Positions 1 to 8,217 of a stretch of DNA of 64,000 bases are shown here, piece by piece (position 1 is the stretch's first letter; the number at the start of each line of letters is the position of its first letter). The stretch comes from Christensenella sp. UBA6880 (GTDB taxonomy: Bacteria; Bacillota; Clostridia; Christensenellales; CAG-917). Where the stretch lies: positions 39,248-103,247 of the forward strand of contig DKCG01000041.1 in assembly GCA_002449145.1 (NCBI GenBank), in the 5' to 3' direction. Position numbers and translations under genes: made by a program. Below the pieces are notes generated by a model. The model saw only the letters and a list, made by a program, of their open reading frames with translations, did no database searches and was not told the DNA's origin.

Positions 1-1
1 C

Positions 2-526
2 CTTATGAGCGCGTGGATAGTAAGTTACAAATACAGCGCGTTGTTTGCCGTTCCGTTTGCGATTTTAGTGCCGATTATCGGGAGCGATACGTTTGCGTAC
101 TGGTTCGGCTCTATGATAGGCGGAAAGAAACTTTGCCCCAAAATCAGCCCTAAAAAGACGATTGCGGGCGGCGTCGGCGGTCTTGTCGGCGGTATGGTCG
201 TTTCTATGCTGTTTTGGCTTCTTTTCGAGATGTTTGCCGACAAATATCCGACTTTCATCGCAGGTTGCGGCTATACGGCGTTCTTTGCGCACGATATGAG
301 CGGTTGGCAATGGAAAAGCGCGCTCGTGTACCTCGCAATAGGTCTCGTTTGCGGCGCGATAAGCGAACTGGGCGACCTTGCCGCTTCGCGTATCAAACGT
401 GCGCTCGGCATAAAGGATTACGGCAAGATTTTCCCCGGACACGGCGGTTTTATGGACAGAATCGACAGCGTTATGTACTGTCTCGTCGTGCTGCTCGTGG
501 CATTCTCTTGCATTTACGGTTATTGA
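2..526 (+). CDS. cdsA: Phosphatidate cytidylyltransferase, 3' part
   Basis: The frame is open at the left edge, so this is the C-terminal ~173 residues of a longer gene; the ATG at position 5 is probably internal. CdsA is an integral membrane enzyme that makes CDP-diacylglycerol from phosphatidate and CTP, the precursor of bacterial phospholipids. Hydrophobic membrane segments are visible, and the family signature is present near the end: the SRIKRALGIKDYGKIFPGHG stretch followed by GFMDRID. dxr follows about 140 bases downstream, the usual order in Bacillota. The identification is secure; only the N-terminus is missing. Confidence 0.93.
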   Translation, partial: LMSAWIVSYKYSALFAVPFAILVPIIGSDTFAYWFGSMIGGKKLCPKISPKKTIAGGVGGLVGGMVVSMLFWLLFEMFADKYPTFIAGCGYTAFFAHDMSGWQWKSALVYLAIGLVCGAISELGDLAASRIKRALGIKDYGKIFPGHGGFMDRIDSVMYCLVVLLVAFSCIYGY

Positions 527-668
527 TTCTTTCATACGGATTTAATAATCGACGGTTATACTGATAATCGCAATCGAAAAATAAATCGATTGCAACCACA
601 AAGGCAATAAAAAATCCGCAAAAGACTTCAAATCTCTGCCTATGCGGCGCGCGGATTTTAAGGATAAA
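527..668 (+). promoter_or_regulatory. cdsA-dxr spacer with two inverted repeats
   Basis: This spacer holds two perfect inverted repeats. The first is GCAATCGA at 570-577 with TCGATTGC at 586-593. The second is AAAATCCGC at 611-619 with GCGGATTTT at 651-659, separated by 31 bases. The second arm ends right against the AAGGA ribosome binding site of dxr (660-664), so folding could affect dxr translation. This is inference; neither hairpin is followed by a convincing U-run, so they do not look like plain terminators. Confidence 0.35.
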
Positions 669-1820
669 ATGAAAACAATCACCATACTCGGAAGTACAGG
701 CTCTGTCGGCAGACAAGTGCTTGACTCGGTTTGCGCACACCCCGACGTGTTTAAGGTCGTCGGGCTTTCGGCTTATACCAACGAATCGCTTTTGCGTGAA
801 CAAATCGAAAAATTCAATCCCACTCATTACTATTTCCCAAACGGCGCGGTTGAAGTGCAAAGTTCGCTTTTCGACTTTTTGGAAGACGACAAAACCTCGA
901 AATGCCTTTCTTCGCTCGAAGAACTTGCAAGTATTCCGTCGGATATAGTCGTTTTGGCGGTTACGGGAATAGCAGGGCTTTGGGCTGCCGTCGCTACGCT
1001 TAAAAGAGGCGGAACTCTTGCGATTGCAAACAAGGAAACTATCGTATGTGCGGGGCGTCATCTCAAATTCCTCGAAAAAAAGTACGGCGGAAAGATTTTG
1101 CCGCTCGATACCGAACATTCCGCAATTTTCTCGTGCCTTAGGGGCGAAGATAAAAAGTGCGTAAGAAGCCTCGTTCTGACGGCAAGCGGCGGCGCGCTTC
1201 GCGACGTTCCCACAAGTCAACTGGCAAAAGTCAAGGCAGAGGACGCGCTGAAGCACCCCGTATGGAATATGGGCAAAAAGGTCACAATCGATTCGGCTAC
1301 GCTGTTCAACAAGGGACTTGAAGTCATCGAGGCAATGCGCCTTTTCGAAGTGGAAGCAAAGGACGTGAAAGTGGTTATGCACAGAGAAAGCATAGTTCAT
1401 TCGCTCGTCGAATTTACCGACGGAGGTATGAAAGGGTTGTTTTCCGTGCCCGATATGCGACTTGCGATAGAAACCGCGCTTTATTATCCCGAACACGGCA
1501 AAGACAGCGTTGCGCCGCTCGACCTTGCAAAACTCGGTTCGCTTTCTTTTTCCGCACCCGATTACGACAGATTCCCGTGCCTTAAAATCGCAATAGACGC
1601 GGCAAACGCAGGCGAGGGCGCGTGCATTGCGGTATCCGCCGCAGACGAAGTTCTCGTCGAGGAATTTTTGAAAGGTAAAATCAAATATCCCGAAATCGCA
1701 ATCGCGCTTTCAAAGGTATTTGCAAAATTCAAAAAGGTCGGAAACGTCGAACTCGAAGACGTACTTGGCATAGACGAGCAAGCAAGAAAATACACTTATT
1801 CTGTGATAGGAGTGAAATAG
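669..1820 (+). CDS. dxr: 1-deoxy-D-xylulose 5-phosphate reductoisomerase
   Basis: This enzyme performs the NADPH-dependent second step of the MEP isoprenoid pathway, making 2-C-methyl-D-erythritol 4-phosphate. The N-terminal nucleotide-binding motif GSTGSVGRQVLDSV is clear, as are NKETIV and the metal-binding LDTEHSAIF region; 383 residues fits the family. I chose the ATG at 669 because AAGGA lies just upstream and the protein then starts MKTITILGSTGS; an in-frame ATG at 642 would add nine residues not typical of the family. The stop codon shares one base with the rseP start, so the two genes are translationally coupled. Confidence 0.95.
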   Translation: MKTITILGSTGSVGRQVLDSVCAHPDVFKVVGLSAYTNESLLREQIEKFNPTHYYFPNGAVEVQSSLFDFLEDDKTSKCLSSLEELASIPSDIVVLAVTGIAGLWAAVATLKRGGTLAIANKETIVCAGRHLKFLEKKYGGKILPLDTEHSAIFSCLRGEDKKCVRSLVLTASGGALRDVPTSQLAKVKAEDALKHPVWNMGKKVTIDSATLFNKGLEVIEAMRLFEVEAKDVKVVMHRESIVHSLVEFTDGGMKGLFSVPDMRLAIETALYYPEHGKDSVAPLDLAKLGSLSFSAPDYDRFPCLKIAIDAANAGEGACIAVSAADEVLVEEFLKGKIKYPEIAIALSKVFAKFKKVGNVELEDVLGIDEQARKYTYSVIGVK

Positions 1821-3142
1821 TGTTCTTAATTTGCGCAACGGCAAGCGAAGTTTTCACATATATCGGATACGTCATCGTAGCCGTTCTTGCGCTTATGGCA
1901 ATGATTGTCATACACGAACTCGGACATTACACCGCCGGCAAATTGCTCGGATTCAAAATCGACGAGTTCGCAATAGGTTTCGGACCCGCAATCATCAAAA
2001 AACGCAATAAAAAGACGGGCGAATTGTTTACGCTTCGTCCGTTTCCCATAGGCGGATTTTGCGCTTTTCACGGCGAGGACGCCGAAGGCGCAATGGTTGA
2101 CGAAAACGGAAATCAGGTCAAAGACGAAAACGGAAATATCGTAAAAGACCCCGACGCATTCAACAATCAGAAGGCTTGGAAACGCCTTATCGTGCTGTTT
2201 TCGGGCGCGTTTATGAACTTTTTGAGCGCAATCGTCATTATAACGATATATTTTACCGCATACGGTCAGTTGCTTCCGAACGTCGTGGGCGTTCGCAATA
2301 CCGCAACGTATCAGAACGTTTTTCAAGAGGGCGACGTCATTCTCAATATAAACGGAAAGCAAGTCAACATTATGCTTCAAGAGGACCTGGACAACGCGTT
2401 CAAGGATTTGTCCGACGATTCCTACTTTTGGGTTTTGAGAGGCGGACAACGCGTAAAAATCAACGCGCACAAAGTCTATTATAATCCGTTCGACGAGGAC
2501 GATTTCATATACGCGATAAACGGAAAAGAACTCGAAACGCCCATAGTCGCAAGTGCGCTCGGCGAGTACGCTGAGCAAAACGGTATCGACCAAACGCAAA
2601 AAATTACGCTAGTCGTGGTCAAATACGGCACGGACGGCAAAATTGTCGAAAAAAGTTCTATGAGCGTGCAAAAAGGCGTTGTCGAGGGCGATTCCGAGGG
2701 ATTTTACAGTTACGGGTTCGGCATAACACGCAGCCTTACGCACGCGAAACTTCCGTTTTTCCTCGCATTCGGCAGAGCGTGGGGATTCAGTTTCTTCATC
2801 GTATTCAAGATTCTCGCCTCGCTCGGCGCACTTATTACGGGTAAATCGGGCATAGAAAACGCGGGCGGCACGATTACGACAATCAAGATGATGGCGCAAG
2901 TGTCTTCGCTCGGATTCGACAGTTTCCTGTACGTCGTTGCGATAATCTCGGCAAACCTTGCGGTTATGAACTTGTTGCCGTTTCCCGCGCTCGACGGAAG
3001 CAGAATGCTGTTTACGCTGATTGAAATGATATTCAGAAAACCCGTACCGAGAAAAATCGAGGGCATAATCCACACGGTGGGACTCGTGTTGTTGATCGTG
3101 CTTGCGGTGTTCCTCGACATATTCCATTTGGTGAAAGGATAA
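1820..3142 (+). CDS. rseP: Site-2 intramembrane zinc protease RseP/RasP (M50)
   Basis: This is an M50 family membrane metalloprotease involved in regulated intramembrane proteolysis, typically of anti-sigma factors and signal peptide remnants. The zinc motif HELGH appears in the first membrane segment, and the second catalytic motif NLLPFPALDG near residue 390 is intact. A PDZ-like domain lies between them. The GTG start at 1820 overlaps the dxr TAG stop by one base, and AGGAG at 1808-1812 supports it. At 440 residues it is somewhat longer than the E. coli and Bacillus proteins' shared core; the residues just after the first membrane helix include an acidic insertion. Confidence 0.94.
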   Translation: MFLICATASEVFTYIGYVIVAVLALMAMIVIHELGHYTAGKLLGFKIDEFAIGFGPAIIKKRNKKTGELFTLRPFPIGGFCAFHGEDAEGAMVDENGNQVKDENGNIVKDPDAFNNQKAWKRLIVLFSGAFMNFLSAIVIITIYFTAYGQLLPNVVGVRNTATYQNVFQEGDVILNINGKQVNIMLQEDLDNAFKDLSDDSYFWVLRGGQRVKINAHKVYYNPFDEDDFIYAINGKELETPIVASALGEYAEQNGIDQTQKITLVVVKYGTDGKIVEKSSMSVQKGVVEGDSEGFYSYGFGITRSLTHAKLPFFLAFGRAWGFSFFIVFKILASLGALITGKSGIENAGGTITTIKMMAQVSSLGFDSFLYVVAIISANLAVMNLLPFPALDGSRMLFTLIEMIFRKPVPRKIEGIIHTVGLVLLIVLAVFLDIFHLVKG

Positions 3143-3153
3143 AGGTGCAAATT

Positions 3154-4206
3154 ATGACAGAACGAAAGAAAACGAGACAAGTCAGCGTAGGAAACGTGAA
3201 AATCGGCGGCGACGCACCTATAACCGTTCAATCTATGTTGAATACGAAAACGACGGACATCGAAGGTTCGCTCGCGCAAATAAATGCGCTTAAAGCGGTC
3301 GGTTGCGACCTCATTCGCCTTGCAGTGCCCGACGAGGATTCGGCAAGAGCGTTCGGCATAATCGCAAAAGAGTGCGGTTTGCCGCTCATTGCGGACATAC
3401 ATTACAACTACAAACTTGCGCATATGGCACTCGACGCTGGCGCAAAGAAAATCCGTATGAATCCCGGAAATATGCGCGATTTTTCGCAAATCAAACCGCT
3501 TGCCGAAAGAATGATAGATATGGGCATACCCGTGCGCGTGGGCGTGAACGGCGGCTCGCTCGACCCGAAATACAAGGGAATGGACGAGGCGCGCGCACTT
3601 TGCGAAAGCGCACTCGAATGTGCAAACGTCTTTGAAAGCGTGGGTATGAAAGACATAGTGATTGCAATCAAGCACTCTGACACGCTTCTCAACATAAAGG
3701 CAAACAGAATGCTGTCGAGTATGTGCGACTATCCGCTTCATATAGGCGTGACGGAAGCGGGAACGCTTCGCACGGGGCTCGTAAAATCCGCAATCGGCAT
3801 AGGAACGTTGCTAAGCGAGGGGATAGGCGACACTATCCGCGTTTCGCTTTCAACCAACGTTTGCGAAGAAGTGCTTGCGGGCAAAAAGATACTTCAAACT
3901 CTCGGACTTCGCAAAAACGCAGTGGAAGTCGTGGCTTGTCCGACTTGCGCAAGAACGGAAATCGACGTCGAAGGACTTGCAAACAAAGTCGAAACTATGA
4001 CGGCGGGAATAAACAAGCCGCTCAAAATATCCGTTCTCGGCTGTCCGCTCAACGGAATAGGCGAGGGCGAACACAGCGACCTCGGCATTGCGGGCGGAAA
4101 AGAAAAGAGCGTGATATTGCTTCACGGCAAGATTTACAAAACCGTGCCGAGCGAACGTCTTATGCAAGAATTTGAAAAAATTCTGCAAGATGTTTTATCA
4201 AATTGA
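3154..4206 (+). CDS. ispG: 4-hydroxy-3-methylbut-2-enyl diphosphate synthase
   Basis: IspG (GcpE) is the [4Fe-4S] enzyme of the penultimate MEP pathway step. The C-terminal cluster ligands are visible as CPTCART and, later, the GCPLNGIGEGEHSDLG region; the N-terminal TIM barrel begins with the typical VGNVKIGGDAPITVQSM. The ATG at 3154 has AAAGG at 3141-3145; a GTG at 3145 would add three residues and overlaps that site, so I prefer the ATG. Together with dxr it places two MEP genes around rseP, a common Bacillota arrangement. Confidence 0.95.
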   Translation: MTERKKTRQVSVGNVKIGGDAPITVQSMLNTKTTDIEGSLAQINALKAVGCDLIRLAVPDEDSARAFGIIAKECGLPLIADIHYNYKLAHMALDAGAKKIRMNPGNMRDFSQIKPLAERMIDMGIPVRVGVNGGSLDPKYKGMDEARALCESALECANVFESVGMKDIVIAIKHSDTLLNIKANRMLSSMCDYPLHIGVTEAGTLRTGLVKSAIGIGTLLSEGIGDTIRVSLSTNVCEEVLAGKKILQTLGLRKNAVEVVACPTCARTEIDVEGLANKVETMTAGINKPLKISVLGCPLNGIGEGEHSDLGIAGGKEKSVILLHGKIYKTVPSERLMQEFEKILQDVLSN

Positions 4207-4248
4207 CAAAAATATAGAATACTTTTCGACAAAAATCGCGAGGATTTT

Positions 4249-5841
4249 ATGGCTACAAAGTTTTTTGAAGAATTTATGGTAAGAAGCAAAGGCGAGTTTC
4301 CGATGCTCAAACTTAACAGCGCAACCTACTATAAGGACAAAAGAGAGTTGGTGGTTAAGTTTATTATTTCCGCATTCGAAGTGCGCTCCTTCGACGAGGA
4401 AAGCAAAAAGAAAGTGCAATCGATTATCGAACAAATGTTTTCGGGCGTTTCGGTGAGCGTGCAGTACATAAGAACGTATGCGGACAACAACGTCGTAAAG
4501 AATAAGGTTTCCGAGTTTTTCAACCGCACGAATCAAATGATTTTCAGGCGCATAAACGACGATACGCTCAAAATCGATGTGGGCGACAACGACATCGACG
4601 TGAAATTCGTTTTCGACACGCCGACGTACAAACTTTTGACCGCGGGGGATTTACTTGCAAGGCTCGAAGAATATCTCGATTGCTCCTTCAATCAAAACAT
4701 CGACATAATCGCCGAAGAAAGCCTCTATTCAGAGCAAAAAGAGGAAGATTTGGATATACATATCGACACGACGTTGCACGCCGATTCCGCATTGCGACTC
4801 GTGAGCGCGAGAGTGGGCGAAAAAGTGTATTCGAGAGGCAAAATCGACGGTATTTCGCAAATGCCGAACTACATCGTCGATGTAAAAGGCGCGTGCGACA
4901 ACATCGTTTTGTGCGGTAAAATCTCGCAAATCGAGAAAAAATCCTACAAAAACAAGAAGTATAATCCCGACGACCCCAAGAGCGGACCGGAAACGTTGCC
5001 GTTCGTAAAATTCGTTCTCGACGACACGACGGCGAGAATCGAGGGCGTGAGTTTCGTGGGAAAGGACGAGGACGCAGACAAAATCGTCGAACTCAAAGAG
5101 CAATCACAAGTCATTTGTATGGGCAAAGTCACGTGGTCGCAGTATTCGGGCGCGTGGTCTTTCCAAGTGAACGCAATGTTCGAGGCGGACATCGATTTTG
5201 ACAGCATTCACCTCAAATCCGTCAAGCCGTTGCCTGAAAAATACACGACGATTATGCCGCAAAAATACGTCGATATGTCCGAAAAGACCTTGTTAGATGT
5301 TGAAAAACCCGCGAAAGTCATAAGCGACTATTTCAAGGATAAAACCTTTGTCATATTCGACCTCGAAACGACCGACTTAAAGACGGAAACCGCAGAGATA
5401 ATCGAACTTGCCGCACTGAAAGTGGTGAACGGCGTGCCTACCGAAACTTTCCAAACGCTCATAAAACCGCTTGCGGCGATTCCCGAAGAAATAACATCCA
5501 TCACGCATATTTCAAACGCTATGGTGCTTGACGCGCCGAACGTAGAAAGCGTGATTCCCGATTTTTATAAGTTTGCGCACGGCTCGATACTTTGCGGACA
5601 CAACATTGCGGGCTACGATTTCCCCATTCTTTCAAGAATCGGCGAAAAGAACGGATACGTTTTCAACAACGAACTTTGCGACACTCTGTTGCTTGCAAGG
5701 CGTTATCTTACCGAACTTCCTAACTGTAAACTCGAAACTATTTCAAAAGCGTACGGAATTTCACACGAGAATGCGCACCGCGCAATGAGCGACGTGTACG
5801 CCACTTTCGGCGCGCTCGAAGAAATCGCAAAGAGAATGTAA
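4249..5841 (+). CDS. PolC-derived protein: N-terminal, OB and 3'-5' exonuclease domains only
   Basis: This 530-residue protein sits exactly where full-length polC normally lies (between ispG and rimP). Residues ~1-185 resemble the PolC N-terminal region, ~190-325 the OB-fold, and ~365-530 a DEDDh exonuclease with D371 and E373 (IFDLETTD), D457 (HNIAGYD) and H510/D515 (HRAMSD). The PHP halves that flank the exonuclease in PolC and the whole polymerase core are absent: no HxH PHP motif occurs between the OB fold and D371, and the frame stops about 15 residues after D515. The start has GAGG upstream. I infer a stand-alone proofreading exonuclease that may serve a DnaE-type replicase; its partner is not visible here. 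Confidence 0.8.
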   Translation: MATKFFEEFMVRSKGEFPMLKLNSATYYKDKRELVVKFIISAFEVRSFDEESKKKVQSIIEQMFSGVSVSVQYIRTYADNNVVKNKVSEFFNRTNQMIFRRINDDTLKIDVGDNDIDVKFVFDTPTYKLLTAGDLLARLEEYLDCSFNQNIDIIAEESLYSEQKEEDLDIHIDTTLHADSALRLVSARVGEKVYSRGKIDGISQMPNYIVDVKGACDNIVLCGKISQIEKKSYKNKKYNPDDPKSGPETLPFVKFVLDDTTARIEGVSFVGKDEDADKIVELKEQSQVICMGKVTWSQYSGAWSFQVNAMFEADIDFDSIHLKSVKPLPEKYTTIMPQKYVDMSEKTLLDVEKPAKVISDYFKDKTFVIFDLETTDLKTETAEIIELAALKVVNGVPTETFQTLIKPLAAIPEEITSITHISNAMVLDAPNVESVIPDFYKFAHGSILCGHNIAGYDFPILSRIGEKNGYVFNNELCDTLLLARRYLTELPNCKLETISKAYGISHENAHRAMSDVYATFGALEEIAKRM

Positions 5842-6015
5842 TATCCGCAAAATCGCAACCGAGCGTAAACGTAAATCGCATAAGTGATTGCAAAAACGGT
5901 TGTAAAAAACGCCTAAAAGCGATTATTGCAAGGACAATTATTGCAAAAGCGATTGCAAAAGAAAAAGAAAATCGTAAAATATATAAATATATTTTGTGTT
6001 ATCGGCATAAAACGC

Positions 6016-6044
6016 TTGCAATGCGCGGTTTTATGTGATACTAT
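6016..6044 (+). promoter_or_regulatory. Probable sigma-A promoter of the rimP-nusA-infB operon
   Basis: TTGCAA at 6016-6021 and TACTAT at 6039-6044 are separated by 17 bases, giving a predicted start near 6051. The preceding ~170 bases after the PolC-like gene contain no ORF but have several TTGCAA motifs. Placing a promoter here would let the transcription/translation genes be expressed separately from the upstream isoprenoid genes. Confidence 0.5.
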
Positions 6045-6054
6045 TTAGATACTA

Positions 6055-6126
6055 TAGTAAAACCTTACTAGAGTGAGCGACGGCTCACTCTTTGTTTTAG
6101 AAGGGACGATTCGACAAAAATCGTCT
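6055..6126 (+). promoter_or_regulatory. rimP leader with terminator-like hairpin (candidate attenuator)
   Basis: Three hairpins lie between the predicted promoter and rimP. The first is TAGTAA/TTACTA (6055-6060 with 6065-6070). The second is a perfect 8-bp stem, GAGTGAGC/GCTCACTC (6071-6078 with 6083-6090), followed by TTTGTTTT, which looks like an intrinsic terminator. The third pairs GACGAT with ATCGTC around 6105-6125, before the rimP ribosome binding site GAGGTG. A terminator inside the leader of the operon that encodes NusA suggests attenuation or feedback, or simply the end of the upstream transcript. Confidence 0.5.
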
Positions 6127-6140
6127 TTAAGAGGTGCTGT

Positions 6141-6617
6141 ATGGCAAACGAAATTGCGGTTGAAGTCCGCGAAAAAGTGAAGAATCTCGCTCTCGAAGCG
6201 GTAAACGAAGCGGACGAGAATATCGAACTCGTGGACGTGGCGTTCTACAAGCAGTACGGAAAACTCACCGTCGAGGCTCTTTTGTGGAAGAAAGAAGGAA
6301 TCGACCTTGACGACTGCGAAAAGGTGCATAATCTGCTTTCTGCAAAACTCGATTCGATAGAGGACGATTTCGACGACGATTACGTTCTGAACGTTTCCTC
6401 GCAAGGTCTCGACAGAAAAATCGTGACCAACGACGATTTCAGACGCGCGCTCGACACCGAAATCGAGGTTTTCGACAAAAACAAGAAAAAATCGCACGGA
6501 ACGCTTTTGAGTTTCGACGACGAAAACATCGTGATAAAAACCGACGGAAAAAATCCGAAGGAAGTTAAAATACAAAGAAATTTATTGACCAAAGTACAAC
6601 CATACGTCAGGTTTTAG
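6141..6617 (+). CDS. rimP: Ribosome maturation factor RimP
   Basis: RimP is needed for maturation of the 30S subunit. The 158-residue length, the acidic composition and the family pattern (NVSSQGLDRKIVTNDDF in the centre, then an SH3-like C-terminal domain with DENIVIKTD) match the family. It is preceded by GAGGTG and followed 12 bases later by nusA, the standard order. Nothing unusual is seen. Confidence 0.93.
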   Translation: MANEIAVEVREKVKNLALEAVNEADENIELVDVAFYKQYGKLTVEALLWKKEGIDLDDCEKVHNLLSAKLDSIEDDFDDDYVLNVSSQGLDRKIVTNDDFRRALDTEIEVFDKNKKKSHGTLLSFDDENIVIKTDGKNPKEVKIQRNLLTKVQPYVRF

Positions 6618-6629
6618 GAGGACATAACA

Positions 6630-7700
6630 ATGATTAACAAAGAGTTCTTTCAAGCATTGGACGATCTTGAAAAGGAACAACGCATTCCCAAAGAGTCAAT
6701 GATTGAATCGATCGAAGCAGGGCTTGTGTCCGCGTACAAGAAAGAATACGGCTTTGCAAGTCAGATTTCCGTTCGTCTCAATGAGGAAAAAATGACCTAC
6801 AAAGTGTACGCGCACAAACTCGTCGTGGACGAAGTCGAAGACGAGGAATCTCAAATTTCTCTCGAAGACGCGCAAGACATCGACAAAAAGTACAAAATCG
6901 GCGACGTAGTCATCGAAGACATCACGCCCAAGGACTTTTCTCGTATCGCAGCGCAAACCGCAAAACAAGTCATTTTGCAACGCATCAACGACTATAAGAA
7001 GGAACTCGTGCTCAACGAAATGAGCGAGCGCACGGGCGAAATCCTCAGCGCAATCGTAAGAAGAAAGGAAGGAAACACCGTCTACGTTGAAATCACCGGC
7101 ACGCAAATGGAAGGCGTTATGATGCAACAAGACCAAGTTCCCACCGAAACGTACAACGTGAACGACGTCATCAAAGTGTACGTCAAGAAAATCCGCGACG
7201 GTATGCACGGCGCACAAGTGGTCGTGTCGAGAAGTTCGGCGGGCTTCGTTCGCAGACTCTTTGAACTCGAAGTTCCCGAAATCAAGGCGGGACTCGTCAA
7301 AATCAACAGCATCGTTCGCGAAGCGGGATTCCGCACCAAACTCGCAGTGTCGAGCGAAGACCCCAACGTCGACGCAGTCGGAAGTTGCATCGGTAACAAG
7401 GGCGTCAGAGTCAACGCGGTCGTTGCGGAACTCGGCGGCGAAAAGATCGACGTCATCGAATATTGCGACGATCCTATCGAGTATATCGCTCGCGCGCTTT
7501 CGCCCGCACAAGTGCTTATGGTTTCCATCAACGAGGAAGAAAAGAACGCAAAGGTTATCGTTCCCGACGAGAAACTCTCGCTTGCAATCGGCAGAAGCGG
7601 TCAAAACGCTCGTCTTGCGGCAAAACTTACCGGCTGGAAGATAGACGTCAAACCTTATTCCACGCTCAAAGTAGACGAGCAAGAAGTGCAAGGTGAATAA
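6630..7700 (+). CDS. nusA: Transcription termination/antitermination factor NusA
   Basis: NusA binds RNA polymerase and nascent RNA and modulates pausing, termination and antitermination. The 356-residue protein has the N-terminal polymerase-binding domain, an S1 domain (~130-200) and two KH domains (the GSCIGNKGVRVNAV and LAIGRSGQNARLAAKL motifs). It lacks the C-terminal acidic repeats of proteobacterial NusA, as is normal for Bacillota. A strong AGGAGG site precedes the ATG. The gene is followed by rnpM with two bases between stop and start. Confidence 0.96.
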   Translation: MINKEFFQALDDLEKEQRIPKESMIESIEAGLVSAYKKEYGFASQISVRLNEEKMTYKVYAHKLVVDEVEDEESQISLEDAQDIDKKYKIGDVVIEDITPKDFSRIAAQTAKQVILQRINDYKKELVLNEMSERTGEILSAIVRRKEGNTVYVEITGTQMEGVMMQQDQVPTETYNVNDVIKVYVKKIRDGMHGAQVVVSRSSAGFVRRLFELEVPEIKAGLVKINSIVREAGFRTKLAVSSEDPNVDAVGSCIGNKGVRVNAVVAELGGEKIDVIEYCDDPIEYIARALSPAQVLMVSINEEEKNAKVIVPDEKLSLAIGRSGQNARLAAKLTGWKIDVKPYSTLKVDEQEVQGE

Positions 7701-7701
7701 A

Positions 7702-7950
7702 ATGTCCTATCCCAAGAACACCCGAAAATGCGTCGTGTGCAAGGAACACGCCGACAAGTCCGAAATGTTGAGATTCGTCAAAGACAAGGACGGAAAAGTG
7801 TTTCTCGACCGCTCGCAAAAAGCGGACGGCAGGGGCGTTTGGGTGCATAATTGCGAGGACTGCATACAAAAACTTATCAGAAAAAAGACTCTCAACGCCG
7901 CGTTCAAACGCAACGTCGGCGACGAGATATACGGTGAGATAAATGAGTAA
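7702..7950 (+). CDS. rnpM: RNase P modulator RnpM (YlxR family)
   Basis: This 82-residue protein belongs to the YlxR (DUF448) family, reported to bind RNase P RNA and modulate its activity in Bacillus subtilis. It has the family hallmark TRKCVVCKEH at the N-terminus and a DGRGVWVHN motif in the middle. I chose the ATG at 7702 (AAGGTG upstream); a GTG at 7693 inside the nusA end is also possible. It overlaps the next gene by 8 bases, indicating tight coupling. The RNase P RNA gene itself is in this window at 37020. Confidence 0.9.
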   Translation: MSYPKNTRKCVVCKEHADKSEMLRFVKDKDGKVFLDRSQKADGRGVWVHNCEDCIQKLIRKKTLNAAFKRNVGDEIYGEINE

Positions 7951-8215
7951 AATCGGTGCTTACGTCGGACTTGCGCAACGCTCGGGTTCGGTGCTTTACG
8001 GCGAAGATATTATTTGCGAGAAGAAAAACCTCGCAAAAGTCGTGCTCGTTTCATCGACCGCAACCGATAAGTATAAAGAAAGGATATTGAAGAAGATGAG
8101 TTGTCCCGTGTATATCGTGGACGGTCTTGGCGAGGCTTTGCACCGCGAAGGTGTCAACGCAATCGCCATAACTAACGACAATCTCGCAAAAGCGGTTGTC
8201 GGTGTATTGAGGTGA
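7943..8215 (+). CDS. rplGA: L7Ae-family RNA-binding protein YlxQ
   Basis: The 90-residue product is a kink-turn-binding L7Ae/L30e-type protein; the GLAQRSGSVLYGED and KVVLVSSTATDKYKER stretches fit the YlxQ family. Its function in Bacillota is not settled. It lies between rnpM and infB as in Bacillus and overlaps both neighbours' translation signals: its TGA stop lies just before the infB ATG. An L7Ae-type protein is also among the reported partners of OLE RNA, but I have no evidence that this paralogue is that partner. Confidence 0.88.
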   Translation: MSKIGAYVGLAQRSGSVLYGEDIICEKKNLAKVVLVSSTATDKYKERILKKMSCPVYIVDGLGEALHREGVNAIAITNDNLAKAVVGVLR

Positions 8216-8217
8216 AT

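Noticed and set aside
471..1496. A 341-codon minus-strand open frame
   Set aside because: It is antisense to dxr and shows no family resemblance; long antisense frames are common in this genome because of its codon bias.
4202..4235. Promoter directly before the PolC-like gene
   Set aside because: TTGACA is present at 4202-4207 but no -10 element lies at 16-18 bases.
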